This document shows, one piece after another, positions 37,601 to 51,111 of a DNA stretch of 64,000 nucleotides; position 1 is the stretch's first letter, and every line of letters starts with the position of its first letter. Under the pieces are notes generated by a model that was not told the origin of the DNA, did not search any database, and worked only from the letters and a program-made list of their open reading frames with translations. Source of the stretch: Cristatella mucedo (lineage: Eukaryota; Bryozoa; Phylactolaemata; Cristatellidae); NCBI GenBank assembly GCA_009760855.2, contig WPIO01000016.1:2780001-2844000 (forward strand), written 5' to 3'. The translations under genes were made by a program, and so were the position numbers.

Positions 37601-40600
37601 GTACGATCCAGGGTGCGGCAGTCGCAGCTGTAGCCGACCGCTCGGCGGAAGCCGGCAAGTACCCGCTACTTCAGATCGAGGTGCCGCCGCGCGCGTGGTT
37701 TCTCCGCCTCCCGTGCTCTCGCGTAGAGCGGCGCCGTGCAGAAGGGTCTCTGAGCGCAATTCTCTGGCTGCCGGGCCGGGCCATGCTGCTGGCGTGCTGC
37801 GTTAATTAGGGTGATGAGAGGACATGTGTATACCGCCTAAAGAGAACCAAATCTCTCCTTTAAAAACGCTGGAAAGAGGGGATGCATCAGTCTGTTAGTT
37901 AGAGCGTGCACGGGGTCAGCGTGCATAATAAGGATAGTAATAAAAAGACGTTTGTATTATGCCGTCAGAGAACTAAATGTCTCTCTAGGCACTTGACATA
38001 AGCTGCTAATGGAAGCCTGTCGATGTGGCTAGTGATGTCATGCAATGGCACTGGACCCAGGTGGCTTTTGTCCGTCTCCTACAGAGGGACAGTGACCCTA
38101 CTCCTGTGCACCCAACTACCGTCACAGCAACAAAATTTTGCTCTAATTCCACTCGATGTGAGACCGCCGAGTTCGCATCGAATAGAAACTACGATTTTGT
38201 GTTGTACTGTTTTATCAATTGCATCGTTTGCTCCCTACATGAAAATCTTGCGTGTCTTGCCCCTGCTAGACGTAAATATTTCAGCCACTGCCTGAGATGA
38301 GATGCACAGCTATAAACATAGCATGGCGATGCACACGGACCGAGTAAATGCTGTGAGGAGCGGGTTTCACGTGTCCTCAAGTCGAGGGGTAGTTTGTAAC
38401 GTCAGTCGGCAGCGAGAGCTCCAGGCTTGATGCACTCCTTCACTGTGCTGCTGCAGCTGCTGTAGAATATGTGTATCTGCATTCAGGAGAATTTGATCTC
38501 CATCTAGGCTCTTTGCATAAGCTGAAACGGAAAAGTGTTAATCGGGCTATTTAAGAAGGTTTTGGCTTCTTTTTTTGGTGTCCTAAAGTCAGGTTATGTA
38601 GTGACTTTATTGGGGAATACTAGCTGATTTAACAGCCTTTTTTTGCAAAGCTGCTGACGAGCCTTAGAAGCTGTCACCACCGCTTGCAGTGGCAGTAAGG
38701 GATCGCTGCCCTCTGCAGGATTCGAACCCACGACCTCGGGACCGAAGTCGGGCATCATAAGTCCGTAACTGTTCTGCCGAATTTACTCATTTTTTGAGTG
38801 TCTCCGTGAGCGATGGCATCTTCTAGCTCGAACCTTGGCGAATTTAGTGTGTAGTCTGGTCGCATTGGAAAAGTCATTTGGCGTGAGGGAACGCCTTAGT
38901 ATTCGAAGAACTAAAGCTACCTATCCTCCATTGTCACGCATGATATCGGGCATATGCTGTAAACCGAAAGGGTAGCAAGTGCTCTTGCTTTTTCGGTACG
39001 AGATAGTGAGTGAGTGAGTGAGTGCGACAGCGGACAACCATATTCTGCTCTGGTGTTCCATCAAGATCCTCAGTTTTGTATGTGACTCCCTGTGGAGCTT
39101 CAAACAGGCTAGAAAGTACAAGACCGTCAATGCCAGTACTGATTTGGCCAGAGACTGGAGGACGGTTACTTGACCCCTGCACCTCGAATGCCAGCATTTG
39201 GATTCAGGTCATCGACTCCGAGACTCGTTCACTTCGCCATCCCCTACCTTTGCCCCTACCTTTACTTCTACCTTGCTTCTACATTTTCTCCTACCTTTGC
39301 CCCTACCTTTACTTCTACCTTTGGTCCTACCTTTGCTTCTACCTTTACTCCTCCCTTTTTTCTACCTTTTCTCCTACCTTTGCCCCTACCTTTACTTCTA
39401 CCTTTGCTTCCATATTTGCTCCTACGTTTCACCATACCTTTGCATCTTCTTTTGCTTCTATTTTTGCTCCTACTGCAGCCGTACTTAGCTCAGTGCATTC
39501 TTCTCGATCGCTCTCAAAACTGTGTAACTTAATATTTGCCTTCAAACGTGCTAATTCATTCATGAATTGTAATTGCCATTTGAACTGTGTGACTGAATGT
39601 GTCACTAGATGCCTTTCACTGACCTGACCTGACCTGACCGAGAGCCATGGCCTGGCGTAGATTATAATGCTCGTAATTTGCAGACATTTTTCAGCACTCA
39701 AAGAGAATTAAACCTCTTTCTGGGCACTTAACATTAGCTAAAAAAGCAGCACGTAAATTGATCAGTGGTAGAATGTACACTTTTAGTATGCGAAAGCGCA
39801 TAAAGGGCAACTCGCACAGGCATAGGGAATGCTACAAAGGACGGTGAACTTTTTGATCTGGTTTAAATGTCTAGTCAGCCGGTGTCGCAATGTCAGTCAG
39901 TAGCAAGCTGTGGGCCTTAGCAGTGAGTTGTAGGGCCTTAGGAATACAGGAACTGAAAGGGCACTGTCTGCTGTGGCATTTCACCTGCACTAAATATACG
40001 CTTTAACTTTCGTAGTCAGGACGGTTGTTGGCTGTCGGATGGTTTCCAGATCGCTAGCTGCCTGTGTCTTTTCCCGTGCCCCGTGCGTTGCATCATTAGG
40101 TGTTAACCTGTGCATGCCTCTATCAGCCAGCTCTCAGCTGCTGCTGCAGCCTGCCGCCCTCCTGTTCGCCTGTCCCTCGTACTTCTCGGTCACTGGATGC
40201 CTCCTAAAGACCGACATGATGGGATGTCGTGCTCATCAGATGGTGGATGAGAAAAAATATCTCCTCCGGCTGTTTTCAGACTGGCTGCTCCTCTTTCAGC
40301 TCTGGCCAGCAGAGCTAAATCGGCTTTTTGCCCTGCTGTCGTGTCGTTGATGTGCAGCAGCTCAACTCGTGTGTCAAAGCTGCAACCGTGGTAACATCTG
40401 CTCTGCCAGCCGTCAATCCGGCAACGTCTAGCGGCTGGTTGATGAATTCAGCCTGCAAATAATTAAGCATAGTTTCTTGCGCCCTGGACTTATTAAACCG
40501 GTCTCGTGTTTTTTGGCATGGCTCTGGTCATGTGCAGACGTGGCCAGTGTCAGGTTTGCACACATTTTAGTAATGATGGTAATATATTGCCACGATTAAT

Positions 40601-42930
40601 AACAGCGATTGGGTTGCTTATGTTGCTACGCTTCTGCCGATTAAGCCATGCTAATTATCTTCTGGTATAGGTAAACTCGGTTGGTTTTGCATGTAGCTGC
40701 GTGGGTGGGTATACCATCAAGCCCCATTTGGTAACAATGAATAGAACAGCCTTTAGATTGCCGTGCTGTGGTCATAAAGACGTGAGGATGTGCATGTGCC
40801 TTGATAAAGCAGCTCAAATTTCTGCTTTCCTGTGTATACCACCAACAGCTATCGAGTTGCAGGTGCACGTTGTTGAACTATCGCTTATGCCTGCTGCTGC
40901 TGCTCATTTTATTTTTAGCCAGTTAATTCAGTTGCCCATGTTAAGTGCTCAGTAGGGTATTTTGTTCTCTTGGTGTGCTTTACTAATGTCAGTAGGGTAT
41001 TTTGTTCTCTTGGTGTGCTTTACTAATGTCTTATGTTATTATTGTTGTCATTATTATTATTTTTATTCGTGTGTGGCAGTCTGTGTAGGCTAGCTCTCAA
41101 GTTCTTTGTTTCCAGAGACTCCAATGGCGAATCACTTCTCTGTTCGTCAATAGTACACAGCAGCCCGGAAGTTGCCAGTTATTTGATTACACAAGACTGT
41201 GATGTCAACTTGCCAAGTGCTAGCAAGGGGCTGCCACCACTTTCTCTTGCCATTGTGCATACCCAAGAGCAGGTGATTCAACTACCTACCTTACGGCTGT
41301 CTGCCACCCCTGCGTGTCAGCTGCTTGGATCCAGTCACCGGAGGAGAGACCTCTGTGGTGTGGGTCGGTGCCTCAGTGTACTTGTTCTCGTCATTGTGTG
41401 TAAGCATTATTTGTAAACCAACCAACTGCTAAGCGAGCTGGAGGCTCGATCACTAAGAGATTTCAGTCACTATCAATTATCAATTATTTCAATTATAAAA
41501 TTCAATCGGTAAGAACGGAACCGTGAGACTACTGGAAGCTGAGGAGCAGTGGTGTGTGCCAGCTGGTGGTGCTAGGTCAGATGGGTCAGGGAGGCTATGC
41601 GGTCAAGGATATCAGGCTTGTGCAAGGGCCAGTGGGAGCTGGTGGAGGTCAGATAAAAAGAAAATTAGCCGATTTAACAGCCTCATTTCTATAGCAGCAG
41701 AAGAGCCTTATTGGCTCTCACCACCTCTTATAATGGACAATAAAGGATCGCCCACTGCAGGATCCGAACCCACGATCTCGGTAGGGAAGAGCTAGCACCT
41801 TACCTCCTGGGCTATCACGGCCCAGTCAGTGATAGGTCAGGGAGGTCAGCCTTGTGCTAGGGTGGTGGCCAGTGGGAGCAGGTGGTTCGAGGAAGTCAGG
41901 TAGGCAGGAGCGTGTGAGCGAGCTAAGCCATCTGCAAGCCGGACAGAGGATCTTGAAGCCAGTTTAATGCTTGGTTGTGAGCCAGGAGCATTCAGACAGA
42001 AGTGGCGGCTGCCTGGAGGCTGCCTGGCCGTTGGCGAGTGACCAGACGAGCTGCTGAGTTTTGCACCAGCTGCACACGATTAAGGGCCGGAGGCCGGATG
42101 TCCTGAGTAAAGATAATTGCAATACTCTAGATACGACGTCACAAACGCAAGATCTTGTTTGGCTGTCGTACTCTTATCTTAGCAGGACCCTATTTCGGCC
42201 GAATGGTGTACAGCTGAAAGTTAGCCGTCTCGGCCCACTTTCAGCTGAAGACCATTCAGTAAGTAAGTAAGTAGATAATTAAATAAATTGTAAGTAAATA
42301 AGTAAGTAAATAGGTAAATTTGCTCATCTCTTCACAAGTTGTTTTGGATTATGGACCGATGCTTCGGGAGTGATGTGAGCTAGCTGAAACAATCTTGAGG
42401 GCTAGATCTTCAGACGGATCAGGTGACACTGTTGTGGCCATGACTGTGAGTTGATCTTATAATCGTCATGATTTAGGAAGCTGGTTGCCATCGAAAGGCA
42501 AGTGTTATCGATTTGGGCAGTAAGGGAATTAGGCGACTCATTGACGTGTTGCAAGGCCGGAGGAGAAAGTCGAAGGAGAGGTAGCACTGGGGTACCGTAG
42601 CACCGGTAGAGCTACGTGTCGTAGGTGCTGGAATACAAGCCGCGATTGCGTCTGATGATGATATCGGCCACGGAAAGATTACAGATAGTGAAGAGAAGTT
42701 GGCATAAGTTCGAACGTTGAGGCGTCTCACACACTAAACTGCAAGGGCTCCCTAGGTGAGGGGTAGCCGTTTAAATCTATTCTCAAGACAGCTCTTTCTT
42801 GCTCTCTCTTTCTCTCTAATCTATTCTCATGACAGCTCTCTCTCTGTCTCTCTATCTGTCTGTCTGTCTCTGTCTCTCTCTCTCTCTCTCTCTCACTCCC
42901 TCCCACTGTCCCTCCTCTCTCCACCTCTCA

Positions 42931-42972
<42 letters not shown>

Positions 42973-43091
42973 GCTCTCTATCCCTTCTCTCTCTTTCTCC
43001 CACTCTCCCTCCTCTCTCCATCTCTCTCTCCCCTGCTCTCTATCCCTTCTCTCTCTCCCTCCCACTCTCCCTCCTCTCTCCATCTCTCACT

Positions 43092-43128
<37 letters not shown>

Positions 43129-43236
43129 CATCTCTCTCTATCTTCCTCTCTCTCTCTATTCATCTCTCTACCTCCCTCTCTCTCTCTCCATCTCTCTCTC
43201 TCTCCCTCTCTTTCTCTCTATCCATCTCTATCTCCA

Positions 43237-43315
<79 letters not shown>

Positions 43316-43565
43316 CTAGGACCTAGCCCAGTTAGGCACTAAAATAGTGCCTGTTCCATGATTGGGAGCTCACTGGCTACTTGCTGATGTCAGCTACATT
43401 GCACGGAGGCTAATAATTGAGCTGCCTAATTTTAGGGCATGTCTCTGGTTTAGGTAAGTCAAGCATGGGAGGCTAGAGTGGTGTTAAAAGCCATGTGGCT
43501 TATCTGTGAGGGGAGTTCATGTAGTTGCAGCCAATAGACCTAGTGTTATTGCTCTGTGCGCGCGC

Positions 43566-43602
<37 letters not shown>

Positions 43603-46600
43603 CACGCAACAGTATATATAGTGAATTAGCTCTGGGCTAATCTCCTCCTGTGCTCGTCTGGGCTCAGGCTCTTAGTTAAGAACGCGCGGGACGTGAGCGC
43701 CACACGTTGTACTCTTTTGGCCAGACGAGTGGTGGCTCTTTTTTCTCCCTCCCTGCTCTGTGCTCCCTGCACCTTGCTCTGTTCTCCCAGAGTACATTCG
43801 GGCTCATCTCATGTGTGCTTTGAAAGTCAGTGTGTGCCTGCGTGTCAGTTGTTCTCGTCGTGTTTGCCTAGCTTCCTTGCCAAGACTTCAGCATGCTGGT
43901 CGCGAGAGGCGATTTGGTTTTAGCTCTCGTGATTCCGTATCGTGGGTGGAGCAGAGGAGAGCTGATTTGCGTTACTGTTTACCCTGGTGACGTTGCAGTC
44001 GTTTTTAGATTTGTGACGCGCTTATGGAGGCTGGATGTGACGTTGACAGAACAGACTGTGATGGCTGCTCTCCGCTTCACCATGCGGTTTTTCTGTCGCA
44101 GTACGGATTGGTCGGGAAATTTATTCAAGCCGGCTGCAAGGTTAGCAGATCAGTGGCATACTTGATCGCTTGTTCATCTTCATGTCAGGGAACGTTGTCA
44201 CGTGTGTCGCTATTAAGTTCCAGGCTTTGGGTGCATAGGAACTAAAGGCACGGTCTCCAACGGACGTCATAATGTTATTTGGATAGACCCCGGTGAGAGA
44301 GAACCAATTCTATGTGTAGGCTTTCAACTGGAGGCTGGAAAGGAAGCTGACTAGTAAACCGATTACTGACAATGGCATGCAAGTTGCAGCACGAATTGAA
44401 GCACAGGGCAATGCCCAGTGGATGGAGGAAGTGCTGCAAGGAATAGGTGAGGAGCCAGCCTCGTTTTGGAGTGATGATGTCGCTCGGTAAGAAGCTTCAG
44501 AAACCTTTGAGTGTGTAGGAGCTGGCGACTGAGTCCTGAAGGCTGGCAATTGTTTCAACTCCAATCGTTTCAACTCGATGCCAAATCGCAATGAAAAATG
44601 TGCGCGTGCATTCGTAGGCAGCATGCTGGGATTCGGCTAGAGTACATAAGTTGCCTATTGAAATCTGAGCTTGAAGCTGCACCATGTGACTAGTGAAACC
44701 GTGTCGCGCACTCGCTCAAGCTATTCGGCACAGTGGCCAGCAGAAAAGCAGTGCCCCACTTAATACGAAGCTTTGGCCTCTCAGTCTTGCCCCAAGCAGA
44801 CCTGTGGTTGGTCTGCATTTGATTTAATTGCATTAAATCGCCATTCTTTCTCCGTGGCCCCCCATACTTTCTCTGAGTAGCTCCTTTGAATCCGCATTCC
44901 TCCTGTTGTACCAGCAATCGGTAAAAGACAATGACAAGACGGTTAAAACTGCATTGCTGAGACGCCCTTTCGATCCACGACACTGTGTGGTCAAGTTTCT
45001 GCCGGTAGCCGTGATGGCGCACTAGGTAAGGCGGTTGCTTATCACGACTTCGGTCCGGATGCCATTGGTTTGAATTTTGCAGTGGGCAATCCTGAATCCC
45101 CACTGCATGCAGTGGAAATAGCCGTAAAGGCTCTTCTGTACACAAAAAAGGTTGTTAAATCTGTTAAATCAGCTGGTATAAATCGTTGTGGCACCGCTTC
45201 TTCGATTGCATCTACTCCTGCTGTCGTTCGCGATCGATTCTTGGCCACGGCCTTCACATCAGGCATCGCCGTGCCTCTCATGCCAGCTGGTTATCGTGCG
45301 TCCTGTCGGTGCACCAGGCGGGCGATGCATTGCCTACTAGTAGGTGCAGGTGCTACTCACTTCTGTTGCATTCTTCCCAGGCTTACATCTCGAAACCCCT
45401 AAAAATCCAGGCATAATGATCAGTTAGACATACCGAAACAGGGGGGATGGGTGCTAAGGCGATTTACAGCTTACTATGATGACTTGCAGCTTGTTAGTAA
45501 GATTAAAGTGTGCTCGAGGTGATTTACAGTGCCCTTGAATCGCCTTGCCCTAACTGTAGCTGTACATAGGATGAATCCCCTTACGGCTATGCCACCCTGT
45601 TGATTTCAATGCTGTCAATCAGACATGGGTCACGTGGTCAAGTCATCAGGTGGTGTTCATAGCCTCTGTCTTGGATTCCCTAGCTACATTCCGTGGCTGC
45701 ATCATGCCTAGACGTTGCATGAGTGGCCCGGGTGGCCGAAAGGGAGTTTTAATTCTGAAAGCTTGCCTTCACCTGATCGATTGTTAGAAGTGACCAGGAT
45801 GATGTTCGTATTCTACTTTCCCCTCTATAATTGTGCACCGCGTGTTTTCGTGCACCGCGCGCACGTCCCGTGGACTCTGCCTTTGTTTGTAGGCTATCAA
45901 CTCAAATAGGTTTTCGGGTCAAACTTTATAAATATTAGAATAAAAATAGAGCTCTCAGCAGCGGGACGAGACATGTGATCCTGATTCGTGTTGTGGCGAG
46001 TTCAAACGAGTTTGCAACACTGCACCAGGTTCCACTAGGGTGCTCACCTTGTTTCTTCTTCTACGCTTGCATTACATCTGCTCCGATCGCTCTGCGCTGG
46101 CCAGTGGTCTGGAAGCCGTTTGGAAAGAGGAGTCAAGCAGCAGCGTGCTTCCTTCTCTCCGTTTCTCTCCGCGGCATGCCAGGCCAAACGTCTCGCGCCA
46201 TCCTGTGGGCTCTCTGTCGTCCTGTGTGTGTGTGCAGGTGAATGTGCGGACGCTCAAGGACGAGATGGTCAGCCCTCTGCACGCGGCCTGCTCGAATGGC
46301 GACCTGGAGATGGTCAAGCTGCTGCTGCTGCTGTCCGCCGGCCGCAGCGACGGCGATCGCGCGAGGCTGGTGGACGTGAACTTGCCCAGCAGCATCAACC
46401 TGTACACGGCGCTGCACTTTGCCGTCCGGCAGGGCGCCGTCGACGTTGCCAAGGTATCGCCCGCTTTTCCTGCTCAGCGCCCATCCGTGCGCGTCTGCGC
46501 CGCATGCTCTGCTCGCCGTGCGCACAGTGTCGACTGCCTGCTGGCCATGCTGCTACTGGTCGGACGATGTTCGCCTATGGCAGTGTGAGCGCCCAATCAG

Positions 46601-49600
46601 TCAGGCCACCGAATGCTGGGCAGCACGAGCTTCTGCTTCCCTGCTTCCGCTGGCTTGACTCAGGCATGAGCAGTGCTTCGTCTTTGACGTCGAGCTCGGC
46701 CCTGAGCCTTCACCTTGACCGAAGCAGGTGGCACAGTGCGGGCGGGACAACGCTGAGCTCCCTTCGCGAGGTGGCTCGTGCGCATGCAGCAGCCGAGTTT
46801 CTATTGCAAAAGAATAAATAAAATGTATTTATTTCATTTGTGTAGCGAGAGAAATTAGAAATATGAGAGAAATTATTCACTGTTTGGGAGCTTCACATTT
46901 GCCACGGTGCTCGAGCCCACGACCGGGCCATCGAAGGCATTCACCTTGACCTTGGTCGGGGCGACCACCTTGACCGCTGAGCCTAACCAGCGTGCAACCC
47001 ATTTCCGTTTAACTGCAGGTTAGATGTATGTTATGGATGGACCCAGAAGTTCGGCCTGGCATGTCAATCAGGCTGAGGGAGGGCAGCAGCAGCATCAGCT
47101 AGCGTCGGCCGGCACTACTGAGTCTCCCCGCTGCCGACCCACGGGGCCTGCGCGGCCTGTGCTCGAGGATGCGGGCGGGCGTACATGGTAGCTGCCGAAG
47201 TCAATGACTGTCAAAGGGCAGCTCAGCTCGCCTGCTCATGCTTCCCCCAGCTAGGCCTGCCCATGGCGGCTGTCGTGGGCCTTCTCTTGACTAGCCGAGG
47301 GCATCGTATCCACCACTGGCTATGCAGTGGCAGTGGTTGTAGGCTGCACTCCTCCTTCCACACGTCTGACCCTGACCCTAATGGTGTACTCATCCGCTCG
47401 TCGGGTTCAGTTTGCTGCGCTTTATTACCGATTTCTTTGGTCCAGCTGACGTTTTGCATTTAGAGTGCTCACTTGGGTTTGGGCACTTCTGCATCCTGAG
47501 CAAGGTGCTGACTGGGCTGTTAACTGTATGTGTTTACTATGGCAGCCGGCCTCCAGGTCTTTGTTTTGGACGTTCAGGCCAGACATACGATGTCTGCTGT
47601 GGAGGGCATTCTAAGGTACCTTTGTGGACATTCGTGGGCCGTTGGCCGGCACCTTTGATTAGCTTCAAGCACTTGACGTCGATTTATTTACGTCTCCTTT
47701 GTCAGCTTCCTGCTCCTAGTCTCTATCCTGGAGCTCTCCCATACCCTGATCCTGCAGATGTAGATTAATGTGCTGGTGTGCTGCCATCACGAGGTCACCA
47801 GGTCATCAGTGGTCAGGTTGATTATAGGAATTGGGCCGAGAGCTGCTAAATCCATCCAGTCACGTGATTGCAGCTGGCTCACAGTATTTGCTTTACCGTT
47901 TGCAGTTAGTGACTCGGTGAGTGATGGGTGCCAGCAAGTGCTGGGGGAGGGCAAGGCAATGAGGAGCTAGCAACGTTCCAGCTGTTTGTGCTCCTGAGCT
48001 TGGAAAGCTGCCTGCCACCAGCTGAGCTGTCAGTTTTGCTCAAGCCAGAAGGCTATCGCATGGGAAAAGTGGTGGCCAACCGCGAGTGCGCGAGTCGGAA
48101 AGGCTTATATATTGATAGTGCTGAACTGGGATGATTTGGTGAACTTATCTCAAGAGTTCCCAATGAAAATCGACTGGAAATAGATGGCAGCAATATCGGC
48201 GATGGCAAATTAAAGGTTTTAGCTGATTTAGCAGCCGCAATTATATAGCATGGCAGAAAGAGCCATAACGTCGTCGGCACCTTCGAACTTTCAAACTTCG
48301 AACTTTCAAACTTTCGGTGAGAAACAAGGATGGCCTGCTGCAGGACTCAGACCCACGATCTGTCTCGTGAAGAGCTTCAATGTTACCCCTGGGCTAAGAC
48401 CCCGAGGTAACCCCCTGAATCAGTGAACCAGAATATGAGAGATAGAATCAGTGAAAGCGATACTGCAATTGTAACTGAAGTGCCTCTGCGAATTATGCCA
48501 TTGCTCACGTCAGACTACCGTTCATTGTTGCCCCCTGAAGAAAAAGAAGTAGTTAGCTGCATGTTTAGTGGCCTATGAAGACTTACCGAGCCAGGGGAGG
48601 GCAGGGTCATTCCCCCCCCCCGTGGGCAGCGACCTGGTTTCTCCCCTCCCTCCTATTCCTGGGCCTCGTCCCCCCCCCCGACCATCACCGACGAGGAAAC
48701 TCTCTCTTAATTTCACTCGATGTGCAACCGCAGCAGAGTCCGTGTCGAATAAACGCTCATTTTGCACTGTAGTTTTTTCATTGATTGCAATTTGTAGCCC
48801 GCCTACATGAGAATCTTGTCAGCCTTGCCCCTAGATTAATGTGTTTCTGGTCTTGGCTCGTGGATGAAAATCCTCGGTGCTCTGCTCTGCCCGTGCACCG
48901 AGCTGTTTCTGCTGGGTCTGTCTGTTTGCCTAGATGCCCCCCCCCCCCCTGTAGCTTGTCTACCTTTCTCCTATTTTCTTCAGCCCTCCTTCCTTCTTTG
49001 TATGAGTCGTAGGTCGCTGTAACGTGCGACTGGGCTTTTTTTCACCCAGTTGAAGCTTCACCCACCGAAGTATAGTGGACCGTGAGCGATGTGATTCAGG
49101 TGCACAATTGATCCGTGCTCAAGGAAATGGCTACCTGGACAAGCTGCTGCGAGTGTGATTCGCCTGCGACTATCATTGCTTTGCCAGGCTACATTCAGCA
49201 TTGTCAGGTGCAGCTAAGACCATCCCATAGACGTGGGCTTCCGCAGCATGCCTCCTCGATCCACGCCAGTACCCTGTGCTGCTTGCTGCCCTTCTGTCAT
49301 TGGCCGACCTGTTTGGTCGAGGTCGAGGCCCATGCCGTTCATGATTGTCCTGCTGCTTGGTCGGTGAGCTAGCTCGTCTATAAGTCTAAGCCAAAAGAAA
49401 GAGAAGTGCGAAGGTGCTGTGAAGGAAAGTGTTAAGGAAATAAGAAGAAAGTAAGAATGAACCAGAAAGAAAAGTGTGCCTTACTGCTTTGGACCAGCGA
49501 TTAAGGTGCTTGCCCCGACCAAGCTCAGGGTGATAGTATTCATAGCCGAGGTCGTGGGCTCGAGACCCGTGTCGTGTGTGTTCACAGGTTACATACGCGT

Positions 49601-49705
49601 ATATACCGGTTATATATATATATAAAGTTCACCGGTATGGCGCCCTAGGAGAACCTAGTCTCTGCTCAGGTGCTCGATATGCATTCCGTGCAGTGCTTGA
49701 GAAGG

Positions 49706-49743
<38 letters not shown>

Positions 49744-49990
49744 CTGCTCTCTATCCCTTCTCTCTCTCCAACTCTCCCTCCTTTCTCTCTCCCCTGCTCT
49801 CTATCCCTTCTCTCTCTCACTCTCTCCCACTGTCCCTCCTCTCTCCACCTCTCACTCCTCTCTCTCTCTCTCTCCATCTCTCTCTCCATCTCTCTCTCCC
49901 CTGCCCTCTATCCCTTCTCTCTCTCCCTCCCACTCTCCCTCCTCTCTCCATCTCTCTCTCCCCTCCCTCTCTCTCTCCCCTCTCTCTCTC

Positions 49991-50051
<61 letters not shown>

Positions 50052-51047
50052 CCTGCTCTTGGTCAAACCGTTGCATCTCAGGCCAGCTTAACCCGTGGAA
50101 GGCAGCTGCAGGCAGCCATTCGCGCCGTTGCAGGAGCTCCTCGTCAGCGGAGCTGACGTGCTGGCCAAGAGCCGCCGAGGTGCCACACCGCTGCTCCTGT
50201 GCGTCACGTCAGCCAGCGACTCACGCCTGGCAATGGCCGCCCTGCTGCTGCGGCACGGCGGCGGCGCCAGCGGCAGCACGGGCATCCGGCCCGGTGCCCG
50301 CTATCGCAGCGCCGGGCCCAGGGACGACGCTGCCGCTGTGCCACTGAGCGCTGCACCGCTGCACGTGGCCCTGCACGACGGCCTCGAGGATGTGGTCGAC
50401 CTGCTGCTTCAGCACGTCGACGTCGACCTGTGCGTACGCGGTGCGGCGCCGACCGGGCCACCCGTGTGGGTGCGGCCCACAGGCGACGCCGGTCTGGGCA
50501 CGTCCGTCTTCCTGGCCTGCCTCAGCAATGGTCGCTCCGTGCGCATGCTCGACCGACTCGTTGCCGAGGCACGGCAGCGCTGCGTCTGGCCCGACGCCGG
50601 TGGGTGGGCGTGTCTGGCCGCCGCTGTCCAGTGGCCTCGGTGAGCCAGCTTCTGCTGCCGCCGCTGCTACTCCACTGTCACCGCTTGTGTGGGTGCCACT
50701 GCTTTTGTGGATGCTCGCTCGTGCCTGCTTCCATCCAATAGTGTGCAAGCACCTTCGCGTGTTTGTGAGTGCGCGCGAGTGTGGGCACGTTTATTCGTGC
50801 ATTCGCTTGTCTATGCTTGCACTCAGTAGCGCTAGGCACCCGAACTTTCGAACTTGGCTCTTTGCCTAGCTATCTCATGAGTCATCTTCATGCTTGGGTC
50901 ATTGTCAAGCTTGTCGAGAACCATAGTTACACATCGAGGGCAACCCATAAAACACGACAACCCACAAAACGTAATGTCAGGGTTGGTCCATGTTGCCTCT
51001 CTAGTTTCAACGTCGATAAGGCATGTCGTGTGTGTGTGTGTGTGTGC

Positions 51048-51111
<64 letters not shown>

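Noticed and set aside
39022-39627. 201-residue Leu/Pro/Phe/Ser-rich open frame
   Set aside because: Generated by a 12-bp-unit minisatellite; no start context or splice support.
46120-46821. 233-residue alternative-frame protein over gene 2 exon 4
   Set aside because: It is a shadow of the ankyrin exon at 46238-46453, which has splice sites, the right phase and a matching paralogue.
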